Of a stretch of DNA of 64,000 nucleotides, positions 51,702 through 59,791 are shown piece after piece. The stretch is from Candidatus Nitrospira nitrificans (lineage in GTDB: Bacteria; Nitrospirota; Nitrospiria; Nitrospirales; Nitrospiraceae), in contig NZ_CZPZ01000001.1 in the NCBI RefSeq assembly GCF_001458775.1, forward strand, positions 1 to 64,000, in the 5' to 3' direction. The notes beneath the pieces were generated by a model. That model made no database searches. It was given only the letters and a program-made list of their open reading frames with translations, and was not told the origin of the DNA. Both the position numbers and the translations under genes were made by a program. Each line of letters starts with the position of its first letter. The first letter of the stretch is position 1.

Positions 51702-51978
51702 ACCAAGTTTGAATGGGATGAGGAGAAAGACATCCTCAACCAAAAGAAGCATGGTGTTTCCTTTGAAGAAGCTCAACAGGCCTTTGACGACCTCAAGCGT
51801 ATTATTCGAGATCTTGATCATGAACAAGGCGAGAAGCGGTTCTTCTGCCTCGGATTGGTCGAGAGGAATGTTCTAACGGTACGATTTTCATAGAAAGAAG
51901 CGCGTACGAATTTACGGAGCAGGTTACTGGCGGCAAGGGAGGAAACGCTATGCGCAAGAAAATCAGATACACCAATGA
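51702..51978 (+). pseudogene. Frameshifted BrnT-type ribonuclease toxin gene
   Basis: Frame one reads TKFEWDEEKDILNQKKHGVSFEEA, LDHEQGEKRFFCLGLVERNVLTVRFS, then TAG at 51891-51893. Removing one T from the TTTT run just before gives RFHRKKRVRIYGAGYWRQGRKRYAQ and a TGA at 51976-51978. This is the BrnT pattern (FEWDE.KN..N..KHGV.FEEA, then V.Y..R...RIISAR). A TAA lies immediately upstream at 51699 and the codon at the expected start is ACC, so the start codon is also lost. Toxin activity is therefore unlikely. Confidence 0.85.
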
Positions 51979-52189
51979 GCGCTTGACCATGGGGGACCGT
52001 GTCGCAGATTTTCTGCCGCCACCTTCGGCCTTGGTCAAGCGTGAGCCAACCACCAAGGTCACGCTTGAACTGACGCAGAGCAGCCTTGCGTTCTTCAAGA
52101 AGCAGGCCAAGCGAGCACATGTACCCTATCAACGGATGTTACGTGGTCTTATCGATGCCTACGCAAAACAATACGACGTGGCGGTGTAA
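51950..52189 (+). CDS. brnA: BrnA/CopG-type antitoxin
   Basis: A 79-residue protein: MRKKIRYTNERLTMGDRVADFLPPPSALVKREPTTKVTLELTQSSLAFFKKQAKRAHVPYQRMLRGLIDAYAKQ. A C-terminal ribbon-helix-helix (KVTLELTQSSLAFFKKQAK) binds DNA and the N-terminal part neutralises the toxin. It overlaps the end of the brnT remnant by 29 bp, as in intact brnTA operons. It is preceded by GGAGGAAACGCT. With its toxin dead, the antitoxin could survive as a regulator or an anti-addiction gene. Confidence 0.9.
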   Translation: MRKKIRYTNERLTMGDRVADFLPPPSALVKREPTTKVTLELTQSSLAFFKKQAKRAHVPYQRMLRGLIDAYAKQYDVAV

Positions 52190-52392
52190 AAAACCTGCGC
52201 CGCCGTATATTTCCCGCAAACTTCCGCTTGCGCGCAATAGTCATCACGAAACCAAACAGACCTTGATCGGAGCGAAGCGGCAAGCTCTAGCGGATGGGGC
52301 CTCAAGCCGAGAAACTTTATGGGGAAAAGTGTTATGAGGAAGCAGACGTGGCTTGGGACATTGGTGATCCAGGAACAAAGTGCGGGAAACAT

Positions 52393-52419
52393 AAAGGCCC
52401 GCCTATGAGGCGGGCCTTT
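52393..52419 (-). terminator. Intrinsic terminator after hsp20
   Basis: A perfect 12-bp stem (52393-52404 with 52408-52419) with ATG loop, flanked by A and T tracts on both sides. On the minus strand it lies 27 bp after the hsp20 stop, and it could also stop plus-strand transcription from brnA. Confidence 0.85.
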
Positions 52420-52445
52420 GTTCTCGGAGACTCTATCGGAACAGC

Positions 52446-52895
52446 TTAGGCCACCTTGACTTCGATGGCCTTCGGCTTTGCCTTCTCCGACTTCGGCAGA
52501 TGGAGGTTCAGCACTCCATCCTTGAACTCGGCCTTCACCTTCTCCTCTTCGATCACGTCAGGCAAGGAAAAGGTTCGTACGAAGCTGCCATAGGATCGCT
52601 CGATCCGATGAAACTTTTTCCCCTTCTCTTCCTTCTCATGCTTACGCTCACCTTGAATGGTCAGCACACCATCCTCGAGCGTGACCTTCACATCCTCCTT
52701 CTTTACATCCGGAATCTCGGCCTTGATCTGATACTCCCCTTCGGTCTCACTGATATCGACCGAGGGCGTCCAGTCCGCTACGATCATGGTTTCCTTGCCG
52801 TTCGTACGAGCGGCAGCGGGACGCGCGAACATGCGATTCAACCGATCTGAGACTTCTTCCAATTCCCGAAACGGATCCCATCGCACGAGTGCCAT
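52446..52895 (-). CDS. Small heat-shock protein, Hsp20 / alpha-crystallin family
   Basis: A 149-residue chaperone starting MALVRWDPFRELEEVSDRLNRMFARP at 52895 after GGAGGTTACT. The alpha-crystallin domain covers about 42-140: WTPSVDISETEGEYQIKAEIPDVKKEDVKVTLEDGVLTIQGERK, GSFVRTFSLPDVIEEEKVKAEFKDGVLNLHLPK. The A-x-x-x-n-G-v-L motif (EFKDGVLNLHLP) is present. It binds unfolding proteins in the cytoplasm as an oligomer without ATP. It has its own strong terminator. Confidence 0.95.
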   Translation of the reverse strand: MALVRWDPFRELEEVSDRLNRMFARPAAARTNGKETMIVADWTPSVDISETEGEYQIKAEIPDVKKEDVKVTLEDGVLTIQGERKHEKEEKGKKFHRIERSYGSFVRTFSLPDVIEEEKVKAEFKDGVLNLHLPKSEKAKPKAIEVKVA

Positions 52896-53010
52896 AGTAA
52901 CCTCCTTCACAGCTGATATTTGAGTATTAGGTTAGCTCGACTGGCGCCACGTCGATTCAAACCGCCTGAGTGTTAGATAAATCGACCGATGGGTAAGTCA
53001 AGGGCAAGCA

Positions 53011-53200
53011 GAATGTTGAAAAAGTCCCCCGGCTTTGTTCTCGCATCGCTTGGAAGTGTGTGAAGCGTATCTCGTGAAGCGTGAAGCGGACAGACGGGAA
53101 AGCGAAAAGGTTGTGGGTCAGCTGCGGCCATCATCGCGGAACGGCGCGTCTTGGCGCGCCGGGGTCGAGCGAGTGAGATCAACGGCTTTTTTGAACATCC
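53011..53200. repeat. MITE-like dispersed repeat, copy 3
   Basis: Left end GAATGTTGAAAAAGTCCCCC and right end GGCTTTTTTGAACATCC are inverted; the inner part has GTGAAGCGTGAAGCGGACAG, ACGGGAAAGC and GCGCGCCGGG, shared with copies near 55060 and 56050. It lies between hsp20 and the citrate synthase gene. Confidence 0.75.
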
Positions 53201-53265
53201 TGCATCAATGCTTAGTATTAAATTAAGTCTACAACAGCACGATCGGCGAGTTTGTCAATATTGAA

Positions 53266-54399
53266 TTACCGCTGATCGATCGGCACGTAGGGTCGATTGT
53301 GTTCTCCGGAGTAGATCTGGTCCGGCCGGAACAGTTTGTTTTCGCGCAACTGCTCCAACCAATGGGCCAACCAGCCGGACACCCGCGACATGGCAAAGAG
53401 CGGCGTAAAGAGATCCATCTCGATACCCATTTTGTCGTAAATGACACCGGAGTAGAAATCGACGTTGGGATAGATACCTTTACCTTTCAATAATTCCCCG
53501 GCTGCCGCTTCCACTTCCAATGCGACTTCATACAGCGGCGAGCTTCCACATTCCTTGAACAAGCGCCGGCAGAGTTCCTGAAGGACCGTGGCGCGAGGGT
53601 CTTTGACTTTGTAGACACGGTGGCCGAATCCCATCAATTTTTTCTTGTTCCGCAACGCCTGCTCGACATAGGCTTTCGCCTTCACCGCGGTACCGATCTC
53701 TCTGAGCATGACCACCACTTCTTCGTTCGCGCCCCCGTGCAGAGGGCCTTTCAGGGCGCCGATCGACGAGGCGACCACCGTATAGGGATCGGCCAGAGTC
53801 GACGCCGTGACCAGTCCCGTAAAAGTGGAGGCGTTCATGGTGTGTTCGGCATGAAGAATCAGGCAATCATCGAAGATGTCGGCCCACACCGGCGGAGACG
53901 CGGATTCCGTCAGCATGTGCAAAAAGTTCTCGCTGAACCCGAGATCATCACGTGGGGGTATCGGATCATCGCCGTGGCGAAGCCTTGCCCAGGCCGCCAC
54001 GATCGTCGGCAACTTGGCGACGAGTCGCACCGCGCTCCAATAGTTATTCTCGACGTCCTTGACGTTGCGGCCCGGATAAAACATGCCGAGCGCCGCCACT
54101 GCCGCCTGGAGCGCATCCATCGGATGCCCCGACTCCGGGAGACACTTCAGCAAATCGATGATGCGGAACTTGACGCGCCGATGATGGGTGACGTCCAAGG
54201 TCCATTGTTGAAATTCACTCGTCGAGGGAAGATGCCCAAAGAGCAGAAGATAGGCCGTTTCCAGGTACGATGAACTCGAACAGAGCGTTTCGACTCGAAT
54301 CCCGCGGTACTCGAGAACGCCGCGTTGACCGTCGACATCGCTGATCGACGAGGTAGCGGCCGGGACACCGGCCAAGCCCGGCATGAAATCATGGGGCAT
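53266..54399 (-). CDS. gltA: Citrate synthase
   Basis: A 377-residue citrate synthase, close to the smaller (about 375-residue) type. Recognised segments: PGLAGVPAATSSISDVDGQRGVLEYRG, HAEHTMNASTFTGLVTAS with the oxaloacetate-binding His, KGPLHGGANEEVVVMLREIG with the second His, MGFGHRVYKVKDPRATVLQE and the Asp in IYPNVDFYSGVIYDKMGI. All three catalytic residues (His, His, Asp) are present. It condenses acetyl-CoA and oxaloacetate. In organisms with a reductive TCA cycle this enzyme family can also serve a reverse or anabolic role; direction cannot be judged here. Confidence 0.95.
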   Translation of the reverse strand: MPHDFMPGLAGVPAATSSISDVDGQRGVLEYRGIRVETLCSSSSYLETAYLLLFGHLPSTSEFQQWTLDVTHHRRVKFRIIDLLKCLPESGHPMDALQAAVAALGMFYPGRNVKDVENNYWSAVRLVAKLPTIVAAWARLRHGDDPIPPRDDLGFSENFLHMLTESASPPVWADIFDDCLILHAEHTMNASTFTGLVTASTLADPYTVVASSIGALKGPLHGGANEEVVVMLREIGTAVKAKAYVEQALRNKKKLMGFGHRVYKVKDPRATVLQELCRRLFKECGSSPLYEVALEVEAAAGELLKGKGIYPNVDFYSGVIYDKMGIEMDLFTPLFAMSRVSGWLAHWLEQLRENKLFRPDQIYSGEHNRPYVPIDQR

Positions 54400-54487
54400 G
54401 ATTCACCCTCGGATGAAAGGAAATCTTCCAGCGCTTGTCCTTACCCTACCATGGCTGCGCGGCATTCTTGCAATGAAAAACCGTGCT

Positions 54488-54503
54488 TGGCATACTGAAT
54501 GCC
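54488..54503 (+). promoter_or_regulatory. Candidate sigma-54 promoter
   Basis: TGGCATACTGAATGCC carries GG and GC dinucleotides with the required 10-bp spacing and matches TGGCA-N6-TGC. It lies about 40 bp before the ATG at 54544. One pattern match alone, but the window encodes an NtrC-type activator. Confidence 0.4.
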
Positions 54504-54543
54504 GCAGCGAGGTCAGACTCGGACGTCGGCGCATCGACCAGAG

Positions 54544-54942
54544 ATGGGCATGATACGAACAGCCGTCCTCATCGGCAGCTTTTTCATGGCGATGGCGGGA
54601 GTCGGAGGGATTTCATTCGCCATGGCGGAGGAGGATGTTATCGCGTTCGCCGTCGTCACCGAGCTTCCCAAGGACAAGACTCGGATTCCCGCGAAGGTCG
54701 CCATCGATGGATCGGTCACCGACATGAAGTTGCTGGCCTCCGATCACATCCTCTCGAATCTGGTCTGGAAAAAATTGGAAATCTGTCATGCCCTCAAGCT
54801 CGAGGGGCGAAAGTCTTCAGAGGGATTCCACATACACTCCGTGCGGGCCATCGATGCAGCCATGTTGCCGATGGTGTTACAGGGGGTCGCGGGGGATTGT
54901 TTACTGAAAAAGGCGTTGGAAGTCGCTCCCATGGTCGACTAA
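54544..54942 (+). CDS. Small exported protein of unknown function
   Basis: A 132-residue protein with a signal peptide (MGMIRTAVLIGSFFMAMAGVGGISFAMA; second Met two codons on is also possible). The mature part begins EEDVIAFAVVTELPKDKTRIPAKVAIDG and has two cysteines (EICHALK, GDCLLKKAL). It has no recognised family. A sigma-54-like promoter lies 40 bp upstream. It is divergent from the citrate synthase gene. Confidence 0.6.
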   Translation: MGMIRTAVLIGSFFMAMAGVGGISFAMAEEDVIAFAVVTELPKDKTRIPAKVAIDGSVTDMKLLASDHILSNLVWKKLEICHALKLEGRKSSEGFHIHSVRAIDAAMLPMVLQGVAGDCLLKKALEVAPMVD

Positions 54943-54952
54943 CAATTCCTCC

Positions 54953-55120
54953 AGCAACGTTCCCCGCCTTGCCGAAGCGGCTTCGCGAGGCAGGTCGCCT
55001 CACTTGGAAATGTGTGAAGCCCGCTTCGCCCACTTCGACGAGTCTGCGAGGCGCGCGAACGTATCTCGTGAAGCGTGAAGCGGACAGACGGGAAAGCAAA
55101 AAGGTTGTTTTGAACATCCT
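54953..55120. repeat. MITE-like dispersed repeat, copy 4
   Basis: The right end ends TTTTGAACATCC and the interior shares GTGAAGCGTGAAGCGGACAG, ACGGGAAAGCAAAAAGGTTG and TCGACGAGTCTGCGAGGCG with copies 1 and 3. The left end is not clear. Confidence 0.65.
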
Positions 55121-55142
55121 TGTAGGCTGAAGGCCAAGCTGA

Positions 55143-55511
55143 TCATGACATACAGTCCGGACATTGCTCGGGCTCATGGTCAGACTCGCGTTCCTCCATG
55201 GTCAGAGGAAAGAGCATCTCACAGGACCGGCAGGGCCGGATCTCAAAATACGGAACGCCGTGCTCATCGATTTCGGTGGGAAGAAGGAGCTCTCGGGGGT
55301 CATAGCCCATGAGTACCTCATCACTGAACTTCACAACGGCCAGCCGGTCGTTGAAGGCTTCGAACGTCGCTTCCTGCCCTTTGCGAGCGAGCACATGCCC
55401 AAGGACAAGGACCGGCTGGCCCTTGCGCTTGATACGAAGTTCTTTCAACGTTCGCTGGGAGGCAGTGGCGCAGGCGAACTGACCGGCGGAGCTGGTTCCG
55501 ACCCACGGCAT
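55143..55511 (-). CDS. Small protein with C-terminal zinc-ribbon cysteines
   Basis: About 122 residues from MPWVGTSSAGQFACAT (start at 55511); the frame opens at 55529. The N-terminal part is beta-rich (LRIKRKGQPVLVLGHVLARKGQEATFEAFNDRLAVVKF). The C-terminal part has CRSCEMLFPLTMEERESDHEPEQCPDC, a CxxC-x20-CxxC pair that looks like a zinc ribbon. No named family is recognised. It is convergent with the exported gene at 54544. Confidence 0.6.
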   Translation of the reverse strand: MPWVGTSSAGQFACATASQRTLKELRIKRKGQPVLVLGHVLARKGQEATFEAFNDRLAVVKFSDEVLMGYDPRELLLPTEIDEHGVPYFEIRPCRSCEMLFPLTMEERESDHEPEQCPDCMS

Positions 55512-55523
55512 AGCATAACCCTG

Positions 55524-55590
55524 TTTCAACCTTCACGTTCAAAGTTTCAAGTTGTGCACGAACCGAAACCGAAACCTCAAACTTGAAACC
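55524..55590. repeat. Dispersed intergenic repeat (CAAGTTTCAAG type)
   Basis: TTCAAAGTTTCAAGTTGTG on the left and ACCTCAAACTTGAAACC on the right are self-complementary, as in the element at 23475-23544. It precedes the ArsC/Spx-like gene. Confidence 0.7.
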
Positions 55591-55658
55591 TGACCGGCTG
55601 CGATCTAACATAGACCGAAAAAAATCGTCAAGACGCGTCTTCTCACCAAGGAGTGACT

Positions 55659-56009
55659 ATGGCAGATATCACGATTTATCACAAACCGACCTGCACGACG
55701 TGCCGACAAGCCGTCCAGCTGCTCAAGGACAGCGGCAAACCCTTCAGGGCCATCAATTACTATGAGCAATCATTTACCAAAGCGCAGTTAAGAGCCCTTT
55801 TGAAGAAAGCCGGCCTGTCTCCCAAAGACGTGCTCAGAACCAAGGAAGATCTGTACCGCGAGCTTGGCCTGGCGAAGACACAGCTCTCCGACGATGAGCT
55901 TCTCGACCTGATGGTGAAACACCCGGATCTGATTCAACGGCCGATCGTCGAGAAAGGCGACCAGGCAGTGCTGGCGAGACCGGCGGACTCGATCAAGAAG
56001 CTCTTGTAG
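55659..56009 (+). CDS. ArsC/Spx-family thioredoxin-fold protein (YffB/arsenate-reductase-like)
   Basis: A 116-residue protein starting at 55659 seven bases after AAGGAG. The N-terminal motif MADITIYHKPTCTTCRQAV has the CxxC of ArsC/Spx/YffB-type proteins, then ETYEQSF-like YYEQSFTKAQLRALLKKAG and the conserved Arg-Pro segment LIQRPIVEKGDQAVLARP. The RP motif and the N-terminal Cys pair are typical of the family. Members are glutathione- or mycothiol-dependent arsenate reductases, Spx regulators, or proteins of unknown role; CxxC rather than a lone Cys fits the ArsC-like or YffB-like branch. No ars operon is nearby. Confidence 0.85.
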   Translation: MADITIYHKPTCTTCRQAVQLLKDSGKPFRAINYYEQSFTKAQLRALLKKAGLSPKDVLRTKEDLYRELGLAKTQLSDDELLDLMVKHPDLIQRPIVEKGDQAVLARPADSIKKLL

Positions 56010-56099
56010 GATGTTGAAAAATTCATGCGGCGTCGTTCTCGCCTGGAAGTGTTGGCGCGCCGGGAGCGGGCGGGTGAGATCAACGGCCTTTTTGAACCT
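56009..56099. repeat. MITE-like dispersed repeat, copy 5
   Basis: GGATGTTGAAAAATTCATG on the left and GGCCTTTTTGAACC on the right, with CGCGCCGGGAGCGG and GTGAGATCAACGGC shared with copy 3. A shorter, about 90-bp copy at the very end of the ArsC-like gene. Confidence 0.7.
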
Positions 56100-56124
56100 A
56101 CTGCCACTCCGAGTACGTCCCAGA

Positions 56125-57330
56125 TCAGCGGTCGGAGGACGGTTCGGAGCGCGCCCACCGAATCGTCCTTGTGCGTTGATCGACGCTGAAGGCGACCTTC
56201 CCGTCCAGCGTGTCAAGCAATAGCTCACCCACCAAGATTCGTCTCCATCCCCGCAAGAGCGGGAGATCCAGCGCCGATCGATTCGTTTTGGCCTCGACCA
56301 ATTCCTGCAGGTCGGCCGTGGTGGCCAACAAAGTCGGCGCAATCTCTTTTTCCAGCGCGCGCGCCTTGACGATCGCCTGCAGCAACTCGACAAATCCGTT
56401 CGATTCCGGTTCCGGCTTCCGTTCCTTGGCGGGCACCGGCCACGCCGAGGATGGAAGCGCAAGCGCCGCGTGAATCGCGGCGAGTATCGACTCTCCATTG
56501 CGATCGATTTCCGACGCATGGAGACCTCTGACTTTGCGCAACTCATCCGGATGTCGTGGAGGCTGTCGCGCCAGCTGAAGCAGCACTTCATCCCGGACGA
56601 CCCGACTTCGTGGCACATTTCTCCGTTTCGCTTCGCCCTCGCGCCAGGCGGCAAGCTCCCGAAGCACGACGGCGGATTTCGGCTTGAGTTGATCCCATCC
56701 TCGTATGCGTTGGTAGCGCTCTTGTGGCTCTCGACGAGTCTCGCCGACGGCTCCTTCAAGGCGAGAGAACTCTTCATGCGCCCACTGGAGCCTTCCAAGT
56801 TTGGACAGCCGGCCGTGCAGATGGTCATGGATGGCCAACAAAAACGTCACATCCTCCAGCGCATAGGCCAGTTGATCATGGGACAACGGGCGAGCACTCC
56901 AATTCGTAAAGGTATGGGCTTTGTCCAGCCTCTTTCCATGCACCCGTTGGACCAGGTTGGCATAGGCAACCTGCGGGCCGAAGCCGACCATCGCCGCGGC
57001 AATCTGCGTATCGAAGAACGGCTTTGGGATTTGTCCGGCATGGACGGCAAAGAGATCCAGGTCTTGCCGCCCGGCATGCACGACCTTCTGAACCCGCCCA
57101 TCGCAGACAATCTCCCAGAACCGATCGAGCGCGCCTCCGGATAGAACGGCTGGAAAGTCGATGATGGCGGCCGTGTGTTCAGTGGCGACCTGAATCAGTT
57201 CGAGCTTCGGCACAAACGTCTCTTCGCCCACGAATTCCGTATCGAGCGCCAGACGAGGGCTGTCGCGCAGTTGCTCGCACAATTCGATGAGCGCGGTCGC
57301 GCTCGTGATGTACCGTTGTGGGGTGGTCAT
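56125..57330 (-). CDS. rnd: Ribonuclease D (DEDDy 3'-5' exonuclease with HRDC domain)
   Basis: A 401-residue enzyme starting MTTPQRYITSATALIELCEQL at 57330; the frame further upstream overlaps the J-protein gene and is not coding. The exonuclease motifs are LALDTEFVGEETF (Exo I: D, E), VVHAGRQDLDLF (Exo II: D) and DQLAYALEDVTFLLAI (Exo III: Y, D). The HRDC domain (PKSAVVLRELAAWREGEAKRRNVPRSRVVRDEVLLQLARQPP) follows. It trims tRNA and other stable RNA 3' ends. It lies 13 bp after the J-domain protein gene on the same strand. Confidence 0.95.
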   Translation of the reverse strand: MTTPQRYITSATALIELCEQLRDSPRLALDTEFVGEETFVPKLELIQVATEHTAAIIDFPAVLSGGALDRFWEIVCDGRVQKVVHAGRQDLDLFAVHAGQIPKPFFDTQIAAAMVGFGPQVAYANLVQRVHGKRLDKAHTFTNWSARPLSHDQLAYALEDVTFLLAIHDHLHGRLSKLGRLQWAHEEFSRLEGAVGETRREPQERYQRIRGWDQLKPKSAVVLRELAAWREGEAKRRNVPRSRVVRDEVLLQLARQPPRHPDELRKVRGLHASEIDRNGESILAAIHAALALPSSAWPVPAKERKPEPESNGFVELLQAIVKARALEKEIAPTLLATTADLQELVEAKTNRSALDLPLLRGWRRILVGELLLDTLDGKVAFSVDQRTRTIRWARSEPSSDR

Positions 57331-57343
57331 CGTCACAGGTGCG

Positions 57344-57973
57344 TCACTCAGACGGGCTGTAGGAACGATCCGGGGGCGACATCGGTTCCGTATTGCTGAG
57401 ACTGAGGTATTCTTTGAGAAACTGATAGGCTTCCAACATGCGGCGGAGTTCCGGTTCTGAACTGCGATCGCCGTTGTTCGCATCCGGGTGCAACTGTTTC
57501 GCCTTGAGTCGAAAGGCGGCCGTGACGTCGGCGAGTGAACTGCCGAACTCCACCCCCATGATCGCATAGGCATCCACGGCGTTCGTCACGGCATGTGGAC
57601 TCTCCGACAACTGTCCGGATCCGCTCGCGGCCTTGAGCATATCGGCGAGACTGACCCGCTTGCGACGCCGTCGAGGGCGCTCACGAATTTCGCTGTCGAA
57701 TTCATCCCACCGGTCTTCGACGAACTCCAGTCTGGACTCGAGACGCATGGCTCCCGTCAGATCTCGGATCGCCTCCAATTCTTCTTCGATCTCGACGAGG
57801 GATTTGATGACTTCCTCAAGCCCCTGTTCAACCTGAAAGAACCCATCCACTCGTTCTTCCATCATCGTATCAACGGCGATTTCCAGGCTGTCTTCCGTCT
57901 TTGAACGGAGCGAACCGATGCGTTTTTGCATGCCGCTTCGGAATTTCAGAAATTTCGCGGTCGAGAACGGCAT
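57344..57973 (-). CDS. J-domain protein with N-terminal coiled coil
   Basis: A 209-residue protein. Residues 20-100 form an acidic, helical/coiled-coil region (TEDSLEIAVDTMMEERVDGFFQVEQGLEEVIKSLVEIEEELEA). Residues 133-195 are a J-domain: VDAYAIMGVEFGSSLADVTAAFRLKAKQLHPDANNGD with the HPD tripeptide needed for DnaK stimulation, EPELRRMLEAYQFLKEYLSL. The J-domain sits at the C-terminus, unlike DnaJ. It probably recruits DnaK to a client bound through the coiled coil. It precedes rnd by 13 bp, so the two may be cotranscribed. Confidence 0.88.
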   Translation of the reverse strand: MPFSTAKFLKFRSGMQKRIGSLRSKTEDSLEIAVDTMMEERVDGFFQVEQGLEEVIKSLVEIEEELEAIRDLTGAMRLESRLEFVEDRWDEFDSEIRERPRRRRKRVSLADMLKAASGSGQLSESPHAVTNAVDAYAIMGVEFGSSLADVTAAFRLKAKQLHPDANNGDRSSEPELRRMLEAYQFLKEYLSLSNTEPMSPPDRSYSPSE

Positions 57974-58098
57974 GGCCCCTCAATCTTCAAAGAAGGCACA
58001 TTGTACCACAGCCTGATCCCCGGCCTGAAGGCTGTCGTCGAAGATCGGCTGCTCTCAGCTAGAATGGGATGCGATGGGTCTTGGCGATGAGAGGAGGG

Positions 58099-59541
58099 TT
58101 ACTCAAAGATGGGGGAATCGTCCGCTTTGGCCCGCCGTCTGGCGACCCCGCTGGCTCGCGCGGCGGCGGCGACGGCCCGCGCGACACAAGGAACGACTTC
58201 CTTATCGAACACGCTGGGAATAATGTAGTCTTCGCTCAACGTGCCCTCCGGAATCACATGGGCAATGGCTTGCGCGGCGGCCAACTTCATGGCTTCATTG
58301 ATCTCGCCGGCCTGAACATCGAGCGCGCCCCGGAAAATCCCGGGAAATGCCAGCGCATTGTTGATCTGGTTCGGATAATCCGATCGTCCGGTCGCGAAAA
58401 TCGTGGAGTGCGCGGTGCCGAGCTCCGGCGGAACCTCCGGATCCGGATTCGCCAGTGCAAAAACAATTCGCTCCGGCGCCATCAGCTCGAGATCGTCGGC
58501 TGTGACCACATTGCCGACAGACAGGCCGATAAAGACATCGGCGCCTTTCAACGCATCACGGAACGTGCCTTTCGGATGATCTCGCGTGAAACAGGCGCGA
58601 AGATCGGACCGGCAAGCCCGTAGTTGCTCGGCCTCCCCATACAGGATGATGCCCTCCTTGTCGCATCCCAGCACATGCGCCGCGCCAGCGGCCAACAACA
58701 TGCGGCAGCATGCCGTTCCCGCGGCGCCAAGGCCATTGACGACAATCCGAACCTGGTCCAGCGGTTTCCCCGTGACCCGAAGCGCATTCGTCAACGCGGC
58801 CAGAAGCACTACGGCCGTGCCATGCTGATCATCATGCATCACGGGAATGTCGAGCGACTGTTTCAGTTTCCGCTCTATCTCGAAACAACGAGGCGCGCTG
58901 ATGTCTTCCAAATTGATCCCGCCGAATCCCGGCGCGATCCCTTGGACAATCCGCACGATTTCGTCCGGCTCTTGTGTATTCACGCAGATGGGCCAGGCAT
59001 CGATATTCGCCAGCTCCTTGAAGAGCATCACCTTCCCTTCCATGACCGGAAGCGCCGCCTCGGGGCCGAGATTGCCCAACCCCAACACCGCGGACCCATC
59101 CGAGACGACCGCGACGCTATTGCTCTTGCTCGTAAAGGTGTAGACTTTCGACCTGTCTTTCGCGATCGCCTGAGCGACGCGACCGACGCCGGGGGTATAG
59201 ACCATTGAAAGGACATTTCTGGTGCTGATCGGGAACTTGCTCCCCACCCGGATTTTGCCTCCCAGATGAAGGAGAAAAATACGATCGGAGGCCGACAGCA
59301 CGGTCACATCCGGCAACTCACCCAATCGAGCGAGAACTTTTTCGCCGTGCTCCTCGTTCTGCACGTCGAACGTGATGTCCCGGACCATGCGCGTCTTGGT
59401 CGCCGATACAAGATCGACGGCGCCGAGATTGGCCTGTTCTTCCGCCAACAGCGCCGCCACTCCGGCGAAAATGCCTGGTTTGTTCGCCAGTTCGAGGCGA
59501 ACCGTCAACCGGTAATTGGAATATGGCCCGACGTCTCTCAT
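58099..59541 (-). CDS. Malic enzyme with N-terminal ACT domain
   Basis: A 480-residue enzyme. Residues 8-80 are an ACT domain (YRLTVRLELANKPGIFAGVAALLAEEQANLGAVDLV), a likely amino-acid or ligand sensor. The malic enzyme core follows: VYTPGVGRVAQAIAKD with the catalytic Tyr, GSKFPISTRNVL, SVAVVSDGSAVLGLGNLGPEAALPVMEGK, the Asp-Asp region MHDDQHGTAVV, NAD(P)-fold NGLGAAGTACCRMLLAAG and FALANPDPEVPPE. It decarboxylates malate to pyruvate, or reverses. NAD or NADP preference is not clear. It connects pyruvate with the TCA intermediates alongside fumarase and pyruvate carboxylase. Confidence 0.94.
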   Translation of the reverse strand: MRDVGPYSNYRLTVRLELANKPGIFAGVAALLAEEQANLGAVDLVSATKTRMVRDITFDVQNEEHGEKVLARLGELPDVTVLSASDRIFLLHLGGKIRVGSKFPISTRNVLSMVYTPGVGRVAQAIAKDRSKVYTFTSKSNSVAVVSDGSAVLGLGNLGPEAALPVMEGKVMLFKELANIDAWPICVNTQEPDEIVRIVQGIAPGFGGINLEDISAPRCFEIERKLKQSLDIPVMHDDQHGTAVVLLAALTNALRVTGKPLDQVRIVVNGLGAAGTACCRMLLAAGAAHVLGCDKEGIILYGEAEQLRACRSDLRACFTRDHPKGTFRDALKGADVFIGLSVGNVVTADDLELMAPERIVFALANPDPEVPPELGTAHSTIFATGRSDYPNQINNALAFPGIFRGALDVQAGEINEAMKLAAAQAIAHVIPEGTLSEDYIIPSVFDKEVVPCVARAVAAAARASGVARRRAKADDSPIFE

Positions 59542-59610
59542 GGGTGCGGTGGTGCCTCCATCGTCAAGCCTATCACAGACTCGTATTTCATGAAGAGTAT
59601 TCCGCCGATT

Positions 59611-59690
59611 CGTTTCAGGTTTCTCGTTTCATGTTGTCCGGAAACAGTCTTCGAAAAACTTGAACCTTGAAACTCGCAACGTGAAACTCC
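59611..59690. repeat. Dispersed intergenic repeat (CAAGTTTCAAG type)
   Basis: CGTTTCAGGTTTCTCGTTTC on the left and AACTTGAACCTTGAAACTCG with GTGAAACTCC on the right are self-complementary in the same way as the elements at 23475 and 55524. It is followed by CTTCACGAGATACGCTCACG, a piece shared with copies 3 and 4 of the MITE-like repeat. Confidence 0.7.
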
Positions 59691-59791
59691 TACACGAAGC
59701 CCGCTTCACGAGATACGCTCACGAAATACGGGCGACCGCCCGCGTTTCACCTCCGTTGACGCTGTTCTCACCACGATGCTAGGTTGCTCCC

